From positions 1 to 64,000 of the forward strand of contig JAZAYU010000009.1 in assembly GCA_038501625.1 (NCBI GenBank): a DNA stretch of 64,000 nt, given 5' to 3'. A program made the position numbers and the translations under genes. Positions 1 through 10,640 of this stretch are shown piece after piece (positions within the stretch are counted from its first letter, which is position 1; the number at the start of each line of letters is the position of its first letter). The DNA comes from Corbicula japonica (taxonomy: Eukaryota > Mollusca > Bivalvia > Venerida > Cyrenidae). The notes below the pieces were generated by a model that did no database searches, had not been told where the DNA came from, and saw only the letters and a program-made list of their open reading frames with translations.

Positions 1-19
1 GCATATATTTAGAATGTGC
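1..19 (-). CDS. Zinc-finger protein copy 1, exon cut by window edge
   Basis: Acceptor TTTTGTTACAG precedes GCACATTCTAAATATATGC, which in phase 0 reads AHSKYM. It supplies the first zinc-binding His of the finger begun by CPTC in the exon at 1976-3030. It aligns with copy 2 exon 35486-35558 (THSKNMH), so the remaining 54 nt lie outside the window. Confidence 0.7.
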
Positions 20-65
20 CTGTAACAAAATGAAAAATAAAAACAGTGTCCCTGAACATAACACA

Positions 66-101
66 AACAAGAGAGCCAGAAGACACTATATCGCTCACCT
101 G
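66..101 (+). repeat. Degenerate 5' end of a CTCACCTG-type element
   Basis: AACAAGAGAGCC...TATATCGCTCACCTG matches the 5' ends of the elements at 122, 43946 and 49855 but has no tandem core or 3' hairpin. The same stub is in copy 2 at 35604-35639, so it predates the gene duplication. Confidence 0.6.
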
Positions 102-121
102 ATTTTTGGATACATAAAATA

Positions 122-1170
122 ACAAGAGGGCCAATTGGTCCTAAATCGCTCACCTGTCAAACTTGACCTAGATATCATTGAGATAAACATTCTGACCAAG
201 TCTGATGAAGATCGTACCAAAATTAAGACCGCTTGAGTGCAGACAATTTTTTTTATATTATTTGACCTATTGTCCTAGATTTTAATGTCACATGACCCAG
301 TTTCAAACTTGACGTAGATATCATCGAGATATACTAAAATTTAGACCTCTAGAGTGCAGACAAGCTTTTTCTTTAATTTGACCTACTGACTTGGTTTTAA
401 GGCCACATGACCCTGTTACGCACTTGATCTAGATATCATTGAGATAAACATTCTGACCAAGTTTAAAGAAGATTGCACCAAAATGAAGACCAATAGAGTG
501 CGGACAGGTTTTTCTATAATTTGACCTAGTGACCTAGATTTCAAGGTAACGTGACCCAGTTTCAAACTTGATTTAGATATAATTTAGATAAACATTTTGA
601 CCAAGTTTGAAGAAGATCCAACCAAAATTAAGACCACTAGAGTGCGGACATGCTTTTTCTTTAATTTGACCTAGTGTCCTAGGTTTTAGGTCACATGACC
701 CAGTTTCAAACTTGACCTAGATATCATTGAAATAAACATTCTGACAAAGTTTGAGAAAGATCGGACCAAAATTAAGACCTCTACAGTGCAGAATTTTTTT
801 TTTTAATTTGACCTACTGACCTAGTTTTAAGGGTCACATGACCCAGGTACGAACTTGATCTAGAACTTGATCTAGATATCATTGAGATAAACATTCTGAC
901 CAAGTTTAAAGAAGATCGCACCAAAATTGAGACTGCTAGAGTGCGGACAAGCTTTTTTTATAATTGGACCTAGTGACCTAGATTTCAAGGTCACATGACC
1001 CGGCTAGGAACTTGGTCTAGATATCATTGAGATAAACATTCTGACCAAGTTTGAAGAAGATCGGATAAAAATTATGACCGCTAGAGTGCGGACAACAATT
1101 GTGAACGTACGACGGACGGACGGCGGGTGATCACAAAAGCTCACCCTGTCACTATGTGACAGGTGAGCTA
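122..1170 (+). mobile_element. Pearl-like non-autonomous element, CTCACCTG family
   Basis: It begins CAAGAGGGCCAATTGGTCC, an imperfect palindrome, followed by CGCTCACCTG. About seven diverged monomers of roughly 120-155 bp follow, marked by GATATCATTGAGATAAACA and CCTAGATTTCAAGGTCAC. A GACGGACGGACGG tract and a 3' hairpin (AGCTCACC...GGTGAGCT) close it. CTCACCTG at the 5' end and CAGGTGAG at the 3' end form a short TIR. It encodes no protein. Copy 2 lacks it: at about 35651-35660 GGATAC runs into AAAGGTAAAAC, giving a paralogous empty site. Confidence 0.8.
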
Positions 1171-1224
1171 AAAAGGTAAAACAACTTGCAAGGAAATAAA
1201 AATTGAAGGCCTGACTTTGTAAAT

Positions 1225-1365
1225 ATATAACCACTCAGGTTCTCACTTGAGTTAATTGTTTGGGGCGTCTATTTTGAAATTGATAATTGCCTAACCTTGC
1301 TCTCTTCTGTTCTCTACCTTTTGGCTGTGTGGGGAGGCTGTGTCTGCTGGATGTGGTCCTTCCTG
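1225..1365. repeat. Dispersed repeat (GTGTGGGGAGGCTGTG family)
   Basis: The stretch from CACTCAGGTTCTC to TCCTGATATGCATATT recurs at 35724-35860 (paralogous) and, more diverged, at 17740-17950. A related piece lies at 5610-5670. The copies share GGCTGTGTGGGGAGGCTGTG. No coding capacity or clear ends are visible; a SINE-like origin is possible. Confidence 0.5.
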
Positions 1366-1975
1366 ATATGCATATTTTACTCTTTTTGAAATAGGAAGAA
1401 GTATTATAGTACGCGGAACATTATTTGTAAAAATCTGCCTGCCTTCCAAGAAAACATGACTGAGCAATAAGAAAAAAGTTCCAAGCATATGTCTGTGCCC
1501 AAGGTTATAAAACTGAGCATGGAAACCAACCTCCAGCTCTGTTATCTGTTAAAAAGTTCAACTTAATACCTTAAAGACTGTAGTATAAGAAGAAGTTTGC
1601 ATCGCAGAATTGTTTTTAACTCTGACCCTCTCCAAAAAATAATGGACAAGGAGGGAAATATGTTGCAGTTAGTCTGACATTACACCAGTTTAAAGTTCCA
1701 GTAAATAATTATATTGAAAACTGCAGAAGTGATGCTTCTCGAAAGATATTTAAGAGCCTGTAATCCTACAACAAATCATGATAAAAATACACCCGATGCC
1801 AAACATATGTTTTAAGTTTCAAGTTAGTATCTTGAAAACTGACAAAGAAGTTTGCATTACAATCTTTCTGTCTCGTAAATACCCACCTTCAATCTTAGTT
1901 TGAGGTAGTCTAATTACTAACCTTAAATAATTTTATTGTCACATTTGGTACATGAATAAGAAATTTATAAGTTAC

Positions 1976-3030
1976 CGCTAAATACGACTGCAAAACTGTC
2001 TTGTTACAAGTTGGACACTGCATCTTTTCTCCTGGAACTGGTTTCAATGGCTTTAGTCTCTGTTTAATTTGATTTTTTGTTCCCACTGGCACTTCTTTTT
2101 GGACTCGAGTTGGTTTTGTTTGCTTTGTTTGCTTTGTTTTCAGTTTCCTGATCTTCTTATCAACTTTTCGGTTTTGTTTTGGAACCTTTGATTTCCACAA
2201 TGGTACCATCCTTTTTAAAGTTCCCAAATTTTCTAGGAATTCACCTGTTGTGTCCAACCCATTCTTACTGTAGCAATCAACAGCATGTTCAATGAACTCT
2301 TTTCGGTGGAAAATGACATTACAAGCCTTGCAGATTATCCTTAAACGAAAAGAACCTCGAACAAACTCAAATCCAGCAAAAACAGACAACTTTGATTTTA
2401 CTTTAGGTACAATAATTGTTTCTTTATCAATATCTTGCATAAAGGCGCGAAAACATCTTAGTTGTCCGATAAACTTTGAGTTGAAATCTGGATGATTACT
2501 GTGTGTCCGAATATGTCTAACAAAAGCATTTTTAGCCAAAAAGGATTTGTCACAAAAAGTGCATTTTGTGTGCAGAATTCTTTGCCTGTAGTGCAACTGA
2601 AATCCACATATAATAAACATTTTGCCTGCTTTATTCAATTTTCGTATTTTTTTCTTTTTTGATTTTGATGCGGTTTTGGTTTCATCATCATCACTAGGAA
2701 TCGTAATTGTTTCACTGTCTGAGTGGTGTCTATCGTTAGTAGCACTCTGATATTCTGTTGGGTAATATGACATTGCAGACAACACACCTTTGGACCTTTC
2801 GACACTGTTATCATCCTTAGAGGAAATGTTATACTGGTGATCAAGCTCACGTGATTGCACTGGTTGCCATAAAATATTCGAATCTTTGTCTTTTTCAATG
2901 TTTTCCATGATGACATATGGTGTCAGAACCTCATTGTTTACAGGAATTTCTTGATCTTCAGCCAAACTAACCATCTGGTTTTTCTTTCTTTGAAGATGTG
3001 TTTTATTAGTCACTGTTTTGGAACATCCAG
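1976..3030 (-). CDS. Zinc-finger protein copy 1, large internal exon
   Basis: 1055 nt between an acceptor (TACTTTTTAG) and a GTAACT donor; phase 1 in and 0 out. The first Cys completes the previous split finger. A roughly 120-residue Ser/Asp/Glu-rich linker leads to a Lys-rich patch (KSKKKKIRKLNK) that could be a nuclear localisation signal. A canonical finger (CTFC...H-x3-H) and a C2HC finger (CKAC...H-x3-C, 11-residue spacing) follow. A basic, Lys/Pro-rich segment comes next, then CPTC, the first half of another split finger. Open reading beyond the donor to 1910 is intronic read-through. The exon is intact here, whereas the copy 2 counterpart has a one-base deletion. Confidence 0.82.
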
Positions 3031-3263
3031 CTAAAAAGTACAAACAAAGCCATTCTGATCAATGTTAAGTGCCTTCTATTCCATGTTCAGTGAAACCCCC
3101 TATTTAATTTTATGCTTTCCAGTGAAATATTTTCCCGATGAAATAAAAGTGTATTTCACAGTTTTCAAACAATGGCTGGTGCGTTTTAATGTCTTTCAGA
3201 ATATATTCGGATATCCAGATAACCGTTCCCATCCCTAGATACAAGGTATTTGATTTCTTAAAT

Positions 3264-3961
3264 CAGTGATTTTTTATGCCAAATATTGGGAGAAATAGGG
3301 CCCCATTCCCCCCTCAAAATAGTATATATTTTCCCCCCACATCTGATAAAAAATTCCCCCTTTGCTGGAGTCTGTTACAGACCGTACTGAGTCAGGATAG
3401 TTTTAATGGATACCCTACTGATAGACAATACAGTAACAAGAATAATTGATAAAATTGCAGAGGGGGAAAGAGACATTTCACTGTAGACCACTTTGACTTT
3501 CTTTGAATTAATAAATTAGTGAACACTTTGTTTTGTGTTTTGTTGTGTTTGACAGGCTGCAAGTATTTTCCAAATATTCCCCCTTTCCTTTGTTCGCGTC
3601 GCAATTTCCCCCCTCCAAAGGGCTGCGACCCCCTTCCTCCAAAATTGATTTGTTTGTTTGTTTGTTTCGGGTTTAACGCCTGGTTTCAACAGCTAGGTTA
3701 TATCCCGGCGGTCAGTCCACCTAACCGGTGTTCCTGGGTCTCCAACCAGTACTAACCAATTTCTCCGCAAGCGACTGACTGCTTCCTCACTTGAATCAGA
3801 GGTGAGGGACAAATGACTCTCAGACGCAATGTCCGAGTTCAATTGTTACGGAGAAATTTTTTCCCGCCTCGGCTGGGGATCGAACTAACGACCCCTGGAT
3901 TGACAGTCCGATGCTCTACCAACTGAGCTAGCCGGGTCCTCCAAAATTGAAAAAAACACTG
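3264..3961. mobile_element. hAT-like non-autonomous element hosting a SINE
   Basis: The ends CAGTGATTTTTTATG and AAAAAAACACTG form short TIRs of the hAT-type CAGTG class. The interior is C-rich (TTCCCCCCTC, CCAAATATTCCCCC) and recurs in the shorter relative at 6585-6758. It is missing from the matching copy 2 intron (about 38668-38685, ...TTTTTATTTCTTTGTTAG). It therefore inserted into copy 1 after the gene duplication. A SINE sits inside it. No clean 8-bp target duplication is visible. Confidence 0.6.
3649..3936 (-). mobile_element. tRNA-derived SINE
   Basis: Read on the minus strand it starts CCCGGCTAGCTCAGTTGG, a tRNA-like head with an A box (TAGCTCAGTTGGTAGAGCA). A B box follows (AGTTCGATCCCC), then a body and a 3' tail of GGGTTAAACCCGAAAC type ending in (CAAA)n. 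It is flanked by a perfect 14-bp duplication, TCCTCCAAAATTGA, at 3635-3648 and 3937-3950. The repeat at 6585-6758 shows the same site unoccupied. It is a retroposon, not a functional tRNA gene. Confidence 0.85.
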
Positions 3962-4089
3962 TCTTTGTTAGTTTGTTAGTTATAATCAATATCAATAATT
4001 AAGTATTCGTTTGTTTTCACCAACCTTCAGATAAATGTGTGATTAATTGACAAAATTAAAATTAGCTATAAAGGGAACTTTGAAATTCA

Positions 4090-5200
4090 CCAAACACTAG
4101 GATGCCTGTTGGAAACATGTTGAGCCAGTTGTGAAGAAAGCAATGTTGACACACAATTTTGACACAGACACATCTAATGTCTTAAACAAGAATTGCAACA
4201 AAAGTGACACATGTCACAGGAACTTGAGTTTGTGCACTGAGGTTAACATTGATACAAATATAAACAAGAATTTTCTATGCATTCCAAAGTGGCCGCACCA
4301 AAAATTAGTCATGGCTTTTGCTTGGTAACAGACCTCATCATCTGAGATTGGAGCCTGGGGTTTGGACATGAAACTCCGTCTCACAGAGGTTAACATCGAT
4401 GCCAAATATTTAAAACAAAATTGCTTAATAACACAGGAAATTTGTTATAACAAACAAGAATTGCCACAAAAGTGACACATGTCACAAAAACTTGAATTTG
4501 CTCGTCTAGGTTAACATTGTCACCAAATATAAACAAGATTGCTTTATGCATTCATATGTTACGGGCCAGGAAAAATCTGAGATAATTTGACATGCATCTG
4601 TGACCTAGTCATCAGGTGTTTGTACATGACACTCCATCTCACTGATGTAAACATTCATGTTTAATATAATCAAGATTGCCTATGCTTGTCAGTTGTGGTC
4701 TTGACAAGCTCTGGCATGACATTTGACACCTTACTGTGACCTTGACCTTTGTGATGGATACGTGGGTTCTGAGCGTCACACTCTGTCTCCTTAAGGTTAG
4801 CATTCATGTCAAATATAAACAAGACTGGTCAATGCATGTATAAGTTATTGGCTGGGCAAGCTCTGTGTAAAGAAAGTTACATGGACAATAAAGATGCGCC
4901 ATTATTGGCATCACATTAAGAAACACGCACTAACATTATCATGCGATGTCACTTGTTTACACTTCCGTAAAGAAAACAGCCAACCAGTTTAACAGCTTTT
5001 TTCTCATTTTATAGCCTACATTACATTTTGGGGCTGTGTCAATACATTTGACCAATAATGGTGTCCTTGATCTTAGCGTTGGGAACCTGGGGTTTGTGCA
5101 CCACAATCTGTCTCACAGAGGTTAACATTCATGCCAACTATAAACAAGATTTTTCAATGTACGTCACAGTTATTGTGCAGACAAATCCGAATGGACACAC
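4090..5200. repeat. Diverged intronic tandem repeat
   Basis: Six or so diverged units are each marked by GAGGTTAACATT..CCAAATATAAACAAGATT and ATGCATTCCA (near 4240, 4387, 4509, 4645, 4794 and 5118). The spacing is irregular, about 120-320 bp. The block is conserved in the corresponding copy 2 intron (38820-39860), so it predates the gene duplication. No reading frame or terminal hairpin is seen. Confidence 0.6.
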
Positions 5201-5307
5201 ACACTTATGAACCACCAATGTGACAACTAAACAACTAAATCATGCTCACCGCAAGCGAGGTTATAAAAATGGTATATGAGTTAAGTAACAGCAAACACTT
5301 GACCTAC

Positions 5308-5505
5308 CTAAATGTTTTGTAAGTAATAATTTTGTAGAGAACTTCTTCTTGCAATAAACACATTCTTGATCCTTTCCAAACGTATATCCATGCATCGCTT
5401 TCTTGTGATGACGCATGTAATTTTCATTCTTGAAAATCTTATGACAAATATCACATGGTTCAGCATTGTTAGTGTGAACTAAATAGACGTGCCTCCTCAG
5501 TCGTT
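5308..5505 (-). CDS. Zinc-finger protein copy 1, 198-nt exon
   Basis: Acceptor TTTGTAG ends at 5506 and the donor is GTAGGT at 5307; phase 1 in and 1 out. It supplies the His pair for the preceding split finger and one complete finger (CDIC...H-x4-H, C-x2-C-x12-H-x4-H). It also gives the CVYC...TKHL half of a third finger, whose last ligand, a Cys, sits at the start of the next exon (LAGC). The open frame continues into flanking intron on both sides, which is read-through only. Confidence 0.82.
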
Positions 5506-6177
5506 CTACAAATAAAACATTATAAATGTTTGTTAAGTGCAACAAAATCAGAACATATTGTGGGCACTGGGAGTAAGCCAAATATAAATTGTAGTGTCAT
5601 CTTCAAGGTAGCGACACCTCTGATTCTCTCTTTCGTTAGTTGTTTGTGGTGTCTTATTATTAACCATTTACATAATATATACAGGTTTTATTGCAAGTGC
5701 CAACAGTGTAGATCCAGAACCTGGAACATAAATGTGGTCTGATCAAGATTACAGTGTTCCTTTTTTTATTTGTTAAATTTATTTTTTGCAGCAACACGTG
5801 GCAAAACTTGCATGCTCATCAACATCTCATGTCAAAACATTGTGCACAGTCCACTTTTACTTTAGCCACGCCTCTTAAAGTAATATGTCACACTGCCTGT
5901 GACTGTTTCATCAGGAATTATGATTCGTTAGATGAATGAGACTTTATTGTAAAAGATGAAGTTAAAGTGTAAATATTACTATTTACAAACATACAGAATA
6001 TACATAGAATCAATTTATTACAACTAATGGGAAAAACAGTTACAATTTTTCTAATTAAATGAAATCTGTCTATTAAACAAATGAAAAATCAAAGGCATTG
6101 AATATGTTTAACCTTAATTAAAATCAACTGAATGTAGCACAAAAAATCTCTGTTTTCATCTCCAATATTATACCTAC

Positions 6178-6247
6178 TTTGTGTAGGGTAAACTTTGTAA
6201 CACACCTTGCACTTGAATTGTGTAAATTGATTTTGGGCCATTTGGAT
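6178..6247 (-). CDS. Zinc-finger protein copy 1, 70-nt exon
   Basis: Acceptor TTTTTTCAG ends at 6248 and a GTAGGT donor starts at 6177. Phase is 0 in and 1 out. It encodes IQMAQNQFTQF followed by C-x2-C (KCKVCYKVYPTQ), the first half of a C2H2 finger. The zinc-binding histidines come from the next exon (RRHVYLVH), giving C-x2-C-x12-H-x4-H across the junction. The same exon in copy 2 has the same length and splice phases, which supports real coding. Confidence 0.8.
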
Positions 6248-6584
6248 CTGAAAAAAACAATTATATGTTTATGCTCAGTGATGATTTTACTCTTTGTCAC
6301 ATTGAAATCTTACACACAACAGATTCAGTCTATATAAGGTTTTAGTTTGTAATAAATGAAATTCTAGTAATAAGTAGATGTATTAGGACTGTACAAAGTT
6401 AAATGGCACCAATTCATTACAACAATCACATTTAAACAAGTTAAAGTTCCTCAATTGGTTAATTTAAACATAAGTTACAAATAGAAAAGGGTAAATACTC
6501 TTAACCAATTAACATTTGTGCATAGAAATGTTTAGATTTTGGCAAGGTCAGACATATTCTTTGTTATTTAGTTATTTGATAATT

Positions 6585-6758
6585 CAGTGTTTTTTTATGC
6601 CAAATATTTGGAGAAATGAGGGCCCTATTCCCCCCCCCCCCCTCAAAATAGTATATATTAGAAAGTATCTTCCAAATATTCCCCCTTTCCTTTGTTCGGG
6701 TCACAATTTTCCCCCTCCAAAGGACTGTGACCCCCTTCCCCCCAAAGTGAAAAAACTC
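6585..6758. mobile_element. Short hAT-like CAGTGTTTTTT element
   Basis: It starts CAGTGTTTTTTTATGCC and shares the C-rich core of 3264-3961 (GGAGAAATGAGGGCCC, CCAAATATTCCCCC). It lacks the SINE. It is absent from the matching copy 2 intron near 43810-43840, so it inserted after the duplication or was lost in copy 2. The right end is eroded. Confidence 0.55.
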
Positions 6759-7048
6759 TAATTATGCAGACATATTTGCACAAATGAATGTTCCTCCTTC
6801 AAGCCATCCACAAAAATTAGTTTGCTGCAAATATTTGTTGGTTTACATTAATTTTAGTTACATACTAAGGTTTCTCATATAGTTTATCAAGAGCATGCAC
6901 ATAACAAGTGCAATAAGAACTGTTGCTTCAATATTCTATACAAGCAAATAAATCCTTCCGTATTATATGAAGAAATTAAATATGGCATCATGCTGGATTG
7001 ACAAAGTAAATTTACACAACACTGATCAACATTGGCAAAATGTATTAC

Positions 7049-8236
7049 CGGAAGCTCATGAGTAGGATCAGAGTTCTCTTGCTTGTCCAATGCACTTGAT
7101 TTGTCTTTAGCTATAACATCATGAATAGACTCTACACTTAGATTCAGAGGCAAGTTCTCCAACTGAACAATTTCTTCATTTTTATGATTTGATGTCATCT
7201 TTATAAGGTTATCATTTTCACTTTTATTTCCATTTTCTACTGGTGGTCCACTAGCTACAGTTGTCATCATGTAGCCTACATAAGCAGATAAATCCAGAAC
7301 TGCAAAATCTGACGAATCTTCAATTTCTGTAATTGCAAAATTATCTGTTGGAGTGTCACAGTTGTTCCCCAAATCAGAAACATCCTTGGATATTATGCAT
7401 CTATTGTCCGATAAACCTGACTGCATATCTGTGACATCCTCATAAAGCAGTACACCACTTTTCTCATAAAAGCAAACATTATTTTCTAGGGATCCTGTTT
7501 TGTCTTGTCCATTAAGCAATGGTGTTTGCTGATGTTCAATTTCACCTGACTGTATGCCTGTGCAGTTTTCAAGTGAATCTTGTGTTGCTATGGTAACAAC
7601 AGTGAACTTGTCAAGAATGGAGGCAGGTGAATGTGTATTTTTGTCATTTGGAGAAGAGTTATCAACTTCTTTCATACTATTTATGTTAATTAAGTCTTGC
7701 TGGAAGTTTGCAAGAGAATCCGGCAACCAGTTCGATTCATTAGGTATTAATGCAGTGTATTTCAAATGTGATTTTTGTTCGAATAATGTGGTTTTTTGCT
7801 GAGAAGTTTCAGGTATACATTTATCTTGCGACACATAGCAGGGATTATCCTGCTTTTCATCAGGCAATATTGTCTTATAAACAGTTTTACTATTAAGTAA
7901 GGGGCATATATTTCTTCTGGACAGTGAAACAATAAAATCTACTGTATCTACCAAATAACCACCATATCCGTAACAGTGATGTTGCTCTAGACAACATAGT
8001 GTCGGAATTGTAGCTTTGCAACACTCAAGGGTAAATGGTTTGTTAAAAATTCCATTTAAATCCTGTTGTTGTTGATCCAATAAAAGTTTACAACAATTAT
8101 CAAATTCTATTTCCTCATTCACAAATTGATGTCTTGATCTGTGATGACGATGTAAATCACAAGTCTGGTCAAACTTCTCATCACATAATCCACAAACATA
8201 GAGTACCGCTGATGGACTGTCATTTCTGGTTTCCAT
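7049..8236 (-). CDS. Zinc-finger protein copy 1, first coding exon
   Basis: 396 codons starting METRN at 8236. The frame stays open upstream, back to an acceptor (TTGCAG) ending at 8272, but METRN is chosen because copy 2 starts at the same Met after an in-frame stop. One C2H2 finger lies at residues 15-36 (C15, C18, H31, H36). A Cys/His-rich stretch around residues 70-95 (ECCKAT...HHCYGYG) may be a degenerate finger. The remaining roughly 280 residues are acidic, Ser/Asn/Thr-rich and probably disordered. The exon ends at a GTAATA donor after ...THELP, phase 0. It is about three-quarters identical to the copy 2 exon by eye, with no frameshift. Function beyond DNA or RNA binding is not inferable. 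Confidence 0.82.
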
Positions 8237-8340
8237 GTTTTTAACTATCAGTCTACCGATAAATTTTGTTCCTGCAATGAACAATAATAATAGCGTGAAT
8301 TGAAAAACACTACAATTCAATAAATGGTCAACAATGCAGT

Positions 8341-8910
8341 GCCCAAGATCATAAAACTAAGATTGAAGATGAAGACTTCTCACTTTTTCAGCCAATCAGA
8401 TGCTTGAAGTTTAAAGCCCCATTACTTCAATTGAACTCGTTCTTGTCTGAAGTATCACGTGTATTTGGAACTATAGGCACACATTTGCAGCATTAGTTAG
8501 CGCTAATAAAATTTTAATTTACTAAAATAAATTTTGGTCTGCGCGTCTAAAAGCGAAAGTAGGATTTCCGAAACGTCACAGAAATCGAGATTGGGCATGA
8601 AGTGGTCTCTTTGTCGGTGCTAAATATAGCTCCATTAGGCCTATATTTAGCTTCTTAAAAGTTAGTTAACTATAATTTAACAATGTCATGGAAAATCCAG
8701 TCTATAAGAACGAATTGGATCTGACCTTTTGTGTTTTGTTTAAGAGTTCATAAATTAGAGTCTATATGGACAAATATGATTTTTCAATAGTATATTCTAA
8801 CTTAATTTGAAAGCTGGGGCTTTAAGACTGTATGAGTGGTCACAACTTCAGCCAATAAGATGCTTGAGATTTGAGACTGGTCTCTAATCTTAGTTTTATG
8901 ATCTTGAGCC
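8341..8910. mobile_element. Foldback/MITE with GCCCAAGATCATAAAAC ends
   Basis: The left end GCCCAAGATCATAAAACTAA and the right end TTAGTTTTATGATCTTGAGC are inverted repeats of about 25 bp. Both are followed internally by the motif CAGCCAATCAGATGCTTGA. Relatives occur at 16040-16100, 51845-51857 and 54955-55245, and shorter GCCCAAGGTTATAAAACTGAGC ends at 1497-1520 and 36498-36520. It has no coding capacity. Confidence 0.6.
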
Positions 8911-8995
8911 CAGGTGTGTCGTTAATGACACAGATTTTTGAAGTTCTCTTTACTCTGCCAAACTTACATTACAATCAAATATCAGCGGTTTTTTT

Positions 8996-10078
8996 TCCCC
9001 CAAAGGGGAAAGGTACCCCTTCCCCTACAATTGGGAAATTTTCGCGTCATAAAATCTTGAAATTGGGAAAAAAATCAGTCGCAAATCAGCCAAATTGGGA
9101 TTTTTTCTTTATTCATGTAAATAAACACTAGGGATTTTATTCAGCTTCACCAAGCATCATAAGCTCTGAAGCTCTGGTTTTTTAACAGGAAACCCTTAAG
9201 TGATGTAACTGTTAAGCCAGAACTAAGTTACAGCCAATCCAATGACTGCCTGTCTATGGAAAAATAATTTCTATTGGCAGGAAAAGTTTCATTGAGGTTG
9301 CAATTAATGTCAAATGAATCTGCATTTGAAATTATAATGGAAGGAGTGGGGGCTGGAGTCAGTGTCAGGTTGAGGCAATGTGTCTTTGAGCTACATCTAG
9401 CTCAAGGATAGCTTCTGAGTGGGACTCAGTCTGGTTTCCAAATACGTCGGAAGGTTGGATTCAAGTTTAGTTTCAGTCCGATTTTCGGGGGGAAAGTTGC
9501 TCGATACTGTTACCTACATTCATTGGTTCAAATCGCTCAGACTAGGGACTGGTCGCCAATGGCATGGGATCGGTCGATATATATAGCCAAAATCTCGCAA
9601 CAAAAGAGTGCCAGTGTTCGTATTTAATGGCTTCCTTTGAATAATTACTCATTCTAAACGTTGTTGTGAAGTTTGTTAACTACTTTCAGTTTCTGGAGAC
9701 TGGTCATTGCGCTTCAATTTTATAAGTAAGAATCAGTCAACTTGCAACTATTTACCACAAACCAGTCTGAAAAAAGGATGTGTATAAAACACGGACCGGA
9801 TCAATGATGTCGCATGTCTATTTTATTTAATGATAACAACTGAGTCTAACCAGAGCGTTGATAAGAGTTACTTCCCTTTTGAATGGTACGGTTTATTTAC
9901 GCGGAACGACATTTCTTGCAAAAAACTCTTTGGTCAATTGGGAAACGGAACTGTTTGTTGTTGGAAACATTAGCTTTGGGGATTGGGAATGTCCGGTACT
10001 TTAAATTGGGAATACTCCGGTCAGCTTTGAGAATGGTACCGTTTTGCAGAGGTAGTTAAAGAAGGAAAAAAAAAGCTG
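8996..10078. mobile_element. hAT-like non-autonomous element, 1.08 kb
   Basis: The termini GGTTTTTTTTCCCCC and GGAAAAAAAAAGCTG are inverted. The flanks AATATCAG (8988-8995) and AATATTAG (10079-10086) look like an 8-bp target duplication with one mismatch. A related flank at about 55300-55345 (ATCAAATATTAGCTGAAG) shows the site without the insert. The interior contains repeated AATTGGGAA words but no open frame above background. Confidence 0.6.
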
Positions 10079-10111
10079 AATATTAGCTGATAAGTTAGGA
10101 ATCTCCTTCGC

Positions 10112-10243
10112 AGAGTTGTCGTTCCTTACACTCACTTTATTATAAAGTGAGTGTAAGGAACGACAACTCTAAAATCTTGACATTGAGCCTTTTGCAGAGA
10201 TATAAAGTTTATATCTCTGCAAAAGGCTCAATGTCAAGATTTT
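10112..10243. repeat. Two abutting perfect palindromes
   Basis: The first palindrome is 10112-10170: 29-bp arms around a single T at 10141. The second is 10171-10243: 36-bp arms around a single G at 10207. There is no base between them and no mismatch in either. The outer arms alone read through as one continuous sequence (...ACTCACTTTAT + ATCTCTGCAAAAGG...), as though each side of a break had been copied back on itself. Confidence 0.9.
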
Positions 10244-10496
10244 TTACCAAACTACGAAGGGTCGATGTATACAGTCATAATTTTGAATTTGAAATCTTGT
10301 AAAACAAATGACTGGAATCCTCAATATCTTTTATAAAAACCGAAGAAACCCAAGCTATTGAATTTGTAAATGTACGTTATTGGTGAACTATTTCTTTGAG
10401 TTAAAGTTAAAGTAGTTGAAAGTAGTCCCAGCCTATAACAGAGGTGAATGTAATGAGCCGATATTGTTTGAGAGTGATAGTTAGAACAAATTAAAT

Positions 10497-10640
10497 GATA
10501 AATGAAATACAGAAACGCGTGCGCTAAAATTCTTCGTACAGTGCTTGAGCATGGCGCTTTTAAACTAAGGGATGTAACTCGATTTCGATACGCGCCGACG
10601 CGCGAGTTTTAAAACACGGTAAGAACGGTATCAAATGATA
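10497..10640. repeat. Dispersed 140-bp repeat (also at 61897-62027)
   Basis: From AATGAAATACAGAAACGCGT to AAAACACGGTAAGAACGGTATC it matches 61897-62027 in the same orientation with few differences. The copy at 61.9 kb lies just upstream of a truncated LINE tail. Neither copy has an open frame or obvious ends; it could be part of a LINE 5' region. Confidence 0.6.

Larger units (their letters stand above)
1..8271 (-). other. C2H2 zinc-finger gene, copy 1 (3' part beyond window)
   Basis: Gene-level entry. On the minus strand five exon pieces (7049-8271, 6178-6247, 5308-5505, 1976-3030, 1-19) have GT donors and AG acceptors. Their phases fit (0, 1, 1, 0), and C2H2 motifs are completed across the junctions. 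The gene parallels copy 2 (53535 to 29106) exon for exon, with identical lengths for the 70-nt and 198-nt exons. All visible coding exons are open, so copy 1 looks intact here, but its last exons lie left of position 1. The protein is probably a nuclear DNA-binding regulator, judged only from its fingers; no orthologue is recognised. Introns carry hAT-like, SINE and tandem-repeat insertions. A non-coding exon upstream of 8271 is implied by the acceptor there but was not found. Confidence 0.8.

Noticed and set aside
1004..1488. Small frames of 65-76 codons at the left edge
   Set aside because: They lie in the Pearl-like element and a dispersed repeat; no domain or conservation of frame with copy 2.
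3880..3936. Functional tRNA gene
   Set aside because: The A and B boxes are SINE head remnants. A tail and a 14-bp target duplication show retroposition, and no intact cloverleaf was established.
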